Of a DNA stretch of 6,128 bases, positions 5,016-6,128 are shown in pieces. Under the pieces are notes generated by a model. It searched no databases. It was not told the DNA's origin and saw nothing but the letters and a program-made list of their open reading frames with translations. The DNA is taken from positions 1 to 6,128 of the forward strand of contig CAMPIC010000194.1 in NCBI GenBank assembly GCA_946886185.1, read 5' to 3'. Position 1 is the first letter of the stretch, and each line of letters opens with the position of its first letter. The translations under genes and the position numbers were made by a program. Source of the stretch: an uncultured bacterium (GTDB lineage: Bacteria; Eisenbacteria; RBG-16-71-46; CAIMUX01).

Positions 5016-6128
5016 ATGGCGCGAGGGAGCACACCTGCTCTGCCCGATCGGCGGCCCTTGCTCGGCCTCCTCTGGCTTTCGCTCGCGCTCCTCGTGCTCG
5101 GCTCGCTCGTTTCCTCTCCACCTTGGACGGGGGACCCTCTCCTGCCCGGCGTGCCGCCCGACGCGTGCGGCATGGTCGGCCGTGTCACCGCCGATGTGCT
5201 CTTCGGCTACTTCGGCGTTCCGCTCTCGATCCCGATCGTCACGCTCCTTTTCGTGATCGGAGCGCGAGCGCTCCTCCGGCGTCCGCGCAGACCGTGGTGG
5301 ATGCTCTTGTGGATGGGAGCGACCGCCGCCTCGTTCTCCGTGTTCGCGGCTTCCGCGATGCCCCTTCAGATCTGGGGAAGCGGCCCGCGGGATTTGGCGG
5401 CGGTGCTCGGCTCGCCTGACATGCTCGGTCCGCTCGGCGCCGTGATCGTGAGCGGCGCGCTCTTCGCGGTGCTCTGGTTCTTCGGAGTGCCGCGCTTGCT
5501 CCCTTCGCCGCTCGCCGGCTGGTCGATGGAAATGGGGCAGCGTGCCCTGGAGTGGATGGCGGAGGCGGGCGGCCGGCTGCGTGAGCTTGCCATGGCGGCC
5601 GGGAGTCTGATCTACGGACGCATCCGCCGTTCTGCTTCCGACGCAGGGCTCCGATCGAAAGCTCCGTCGGGAGAGCGCGAGAAACATGCCTCCCCGCGCG
5701 CCAAGTCGGGCAAGACCGCCGCGAAGGCTCCGGTCGAATCGGAATCTGGAGGCGACGGCGAAGGCTACGAAGAGGACGAGGAGGACGACGCGGAAGCAGA
5801 GGACGGCGAAGGCGCGGAGGAAATCGAAGACTCCTCATGGGAGGAGCCGGTCGCGTCCTCACGCGCCGATCGTTTGCGCCAACTCCAGGGGCCGAAGATC
5901 GCAGAGCGTCCCACGCGCGAGCGTCCCGCGCGTCCCGCGCGGCCCGTCAAGAGCGGCGCCTACACGTTGCCGCCCCTCGATCTGCTCGACGCGCCCAAGC
6001 CGCAAGTCGGCACCGTCTCACGAGAAGAAGTCCTGGAGAAGAGCAAGGTCCTCGTGCAGACGCTGCTCGACTTCGGGATCGAGGGAAAGATCGGCGAAGT
6101 CCATCCCGGTCCCGTCATCACCCAGTCC
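5016..6128 (+). CDS. ftsK: DNA translocase FtsK, N-terminal part (3' end outside window)
   Basis: The frame runs without a stop from ATG 5016 to the last base, giving 371 residues. FtsK is anchored at the division septum and pumps DNA toward the dif site to finish chromosome segregation. Four hydrophobic segments (about 14-33, 62-87, 94-117, 138-162) match its four-helix membrane domain. Residues 170-315 form a hydrophilic linker with an extremely acidic patch (about 245-278, mostly Glu, Asp and Gly) and then an Arg/Pro-rich patch (ERPTRERPARPARP, 297-310). The recognisable family motif begins at 318, LPPLDLLDAP, followed by LLDFGIEGKIGEVHPGPVIT, the start of the alpha region of the motor. 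The Walker ATPase and DNA-reading gamma domain lie beyond the window. ATG 5016 is chosen because GGAG lies 5 nt upstream and no earlier in-frame start exists back to the metK region. The membrane domain alone would be ambiguous; the 318-369 motifs decide the identity. Confidence 0.9.
   Translation, partial: MARGSTPALPDRRPLLGLLWLSLALLVLGSLVSSPPWTGDPLLPGVPPDACGMVGRVTADVLFGYFGVPLSIPIVTLLFVIGARALLRRPRRPWWMLLWMGATAASFSVFAASAMPLQIWGSGPRDLAAVLGSPDMLGPLGAVIVSGALFAVLWFFGVPRLLPSPLAGWSMEMGQRALEWMAEAGGRLRELAMAAGSLIYGRIRRSASDAGLRSKAPSGEREKHASPRAKSGKTAAKAPVESESGGDGEGYEEDEEDDAEAEDGEGAEEIEDSSWEEPVASSRADRLRQLQGPKIAERPTRERPARPARPVKSGAYTLPPLDLLDAPKPQVGTVSREEVLEKSKVLVQTLLDFGIEGKIGEVHPGPVITQS
5904..5939 (+). repeat. 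Short tandem repeat inside ftsK coding an Arg-Pro linker
   Basis: Two 15-bp units (5904-5918 and 5919-5933) match at 13 of 15 bases, and a 9-bp unit CGTCCCGCG is repeated head to tail at 5922-5930 and 5931-5939. They encode ERPTR-ERPAR and RPA-RPA in the flexible linker before the motor domain. Such units expand and contract easily, so the linker length probably varies between relatives. Confidence 0.6.

Overview
The window is GC-rich with a strong preference for G or C at third codon positions. Every supported gene lies on the + strand. Spacing is tight, with two start/stop overlaps, as in an operon of a high-GC, free-living bacterium. HPr carries a recognisable Ser46 site, and a sorbose/mannose-type PTS membrane subunit sits next to HPr, Enzyme I and a bifunctional sugar-phosphate isomerase. 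That suggests a lineage outside the enteric bacteria, perhaps a deep-branching Gram-negative phylum known mostly from metagenomes. I cannot name the taxon from sequence alone.

Layout: (1) positions 1-402, the C-terminal end of a membrane protein, probably the IIC permease of a mannose/fructose/sorbose-family PTS; (2) 423-695, ptsH (HPr), with a GTG start and Tyr replacing the usual Arg17 beside His15; (3) 692-2521, ptsI (Enzyme I), complete and overlapping ptsH by ATGA; (4) 2514-3589, a bifunctional phosphoglucose/phosphomannose isomerase broken by a frameshift near 2976-2986; (5) 3590-3727, an intergenic leader with a possible promoter and phased ATCCGG repeats; (6) 3728-4888, metK, complete; (7) 4889-5015, a hairpin that could end metK transcription, a possible promoter, and a hairpin-rich leader; (8) 5016 to the window end, the N-terminal part of the DNA translocase ftsK (four membrane segments, acidic linker, start of the motor region), running off the edge.

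Together the first four genes form a sugar-uptake unit. Enzyme I takes phosphate from phosphoenolpyruvate, HPr carries it to a sugar-specific EII complex (IIC here, IIA/IIB presumably upstream), and the isomerase would feed glucose-6-P or mannose-6-P into glycolysis as fructose-6-P. metK (S-adenosylmethionine synthesis) and ftsK (chromosome segregation and division) are housekeeping genes that appear to be separate transcription units. I found no mobile element, CRISPR array, RNA gene or defence locus. The points worth a second look are the isomerase frameshift, the HPr active-site substitution, and the two structured leaders.
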